Notes under the pieces: model-generated
The model's input: the letters and a program-made list of their open reading frames with translations, nothing else
Databases searched by the model: none
What the model was told of the DNA's origin: nothing
Assembly: GCA_023429825.1 (NCBI GenBank)
Contig: JAEZDC010000112.1
Coordinates: 1-15,001, forward strand
From: Bacteroidota bacterium
GTDB taxonomy: Bacteria; Bacteroidota; Bacteroidia; Chitinophagales; Chitinophagaceae
Direction of reading: 5' to 3'
Length of the DNA stretch: 15,001 nucleotides
Shown: in pieces, positions 14,972 to 15,001 of the stretch
How the letters are laid out: each line of letters starts with the position of its first letter
Numbering within the stretch: the first letter of the stretch is position 1
Position numbers and translations under genes: made by a program

Positions 14972-15001
14972 AAAGTAAATTTTAGGAGGTGAGTATAAGC
15001 T

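Noticed and set aside
14981..14995. AGGAGGTGAG, a strong Shine-Dalgarno look-alike on the plus strand at the right edge
   Set aside because: The only visible gene start there is on the minus strand. Any plus-strand gene would begin outside the window, and such motifs are little used in Bacteroidota.
1..15001. Search for CRISPR arrays, tRNA or rRNA genes, insertion sequences, prophage, toxin-antitoxin or defence genes
   Set aside because: No regularly spaced repeats, cloverleaf-like stretches, transposase motifs or terminal inverted repeats were seen by eye, and the genes fill the space almost completely.

Overview
The window comes from a member of the Bacteroidota, most likely a Chitinophagales-type organism. 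The clearest marker is a pair of secreted proteins ending in the gliding-motility-associated (CHU_C / type B) sorting domain of the type IX secretion system. Low GC, A/T-rich leaders with few Shine-Dalgarno sequences, and promoter-like matches to TTG-N17-TAnnTTTG agree with this. The assignment to a family is inference. I see no mobile element, CRISPR array, rRNA, tRNA or prophage gene. The longest gene-free stretch is about 118 bases, so coding density is high.

Left block (1-5829, minus strand): read in its own direction this is a PaiA-like GNAT acetyltransferase, two tandem paralogous surface proteins of 666 and 664 residues, and an APC-family amino-acid permease that runs off the left edge. 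The two surface proteins share one layout: signal peptide, cysteine-rich N-terminal beta domain, two Ig-like repeats, two PKD-like domains and a T9SS sorting domain. Their 3' ends share a 62-base tract without a mismatch, although the genes have diverged elsewhere.

Centre (5862-9377): tadA (wobble-editing tRNA deaminase) is divergent from the GNAT gene and convergent, with a 5-base gap, to a DUF488 gene. Next come a single-domain response regulator with a TTG start, a DUF1624/HGSNAT-like polytopic membrane protein, a small SET-domain protein and an overlapping cysteine-rich CWC-type mini-protein. The SET/CWC overlap contains an A7 run.

Right block (9488-14971): a GAF-PAS-PAS-PAS histidine kinase overlaps by 32 bases a second gene encoding a receiver domain fused to its own kinase core. 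These are followed by a GT-C-like polytopic membrane protein and, converging on it with another 5-base gap, a single-domain response regulator. None of the three receiver-containing proteins carries a DNA-binding output domain, so the kinase pair probably feeds a phosphorelay or a protein-interaction output.

No clearly new defence or biosynthetic system is visible. The points most worth a second look are the paralogous T9SS cargo pair with its homogenised 3' end, the SET/CWC overlapping pair with the A7 tract, and the coupled kinase / receiver-kinase pair.
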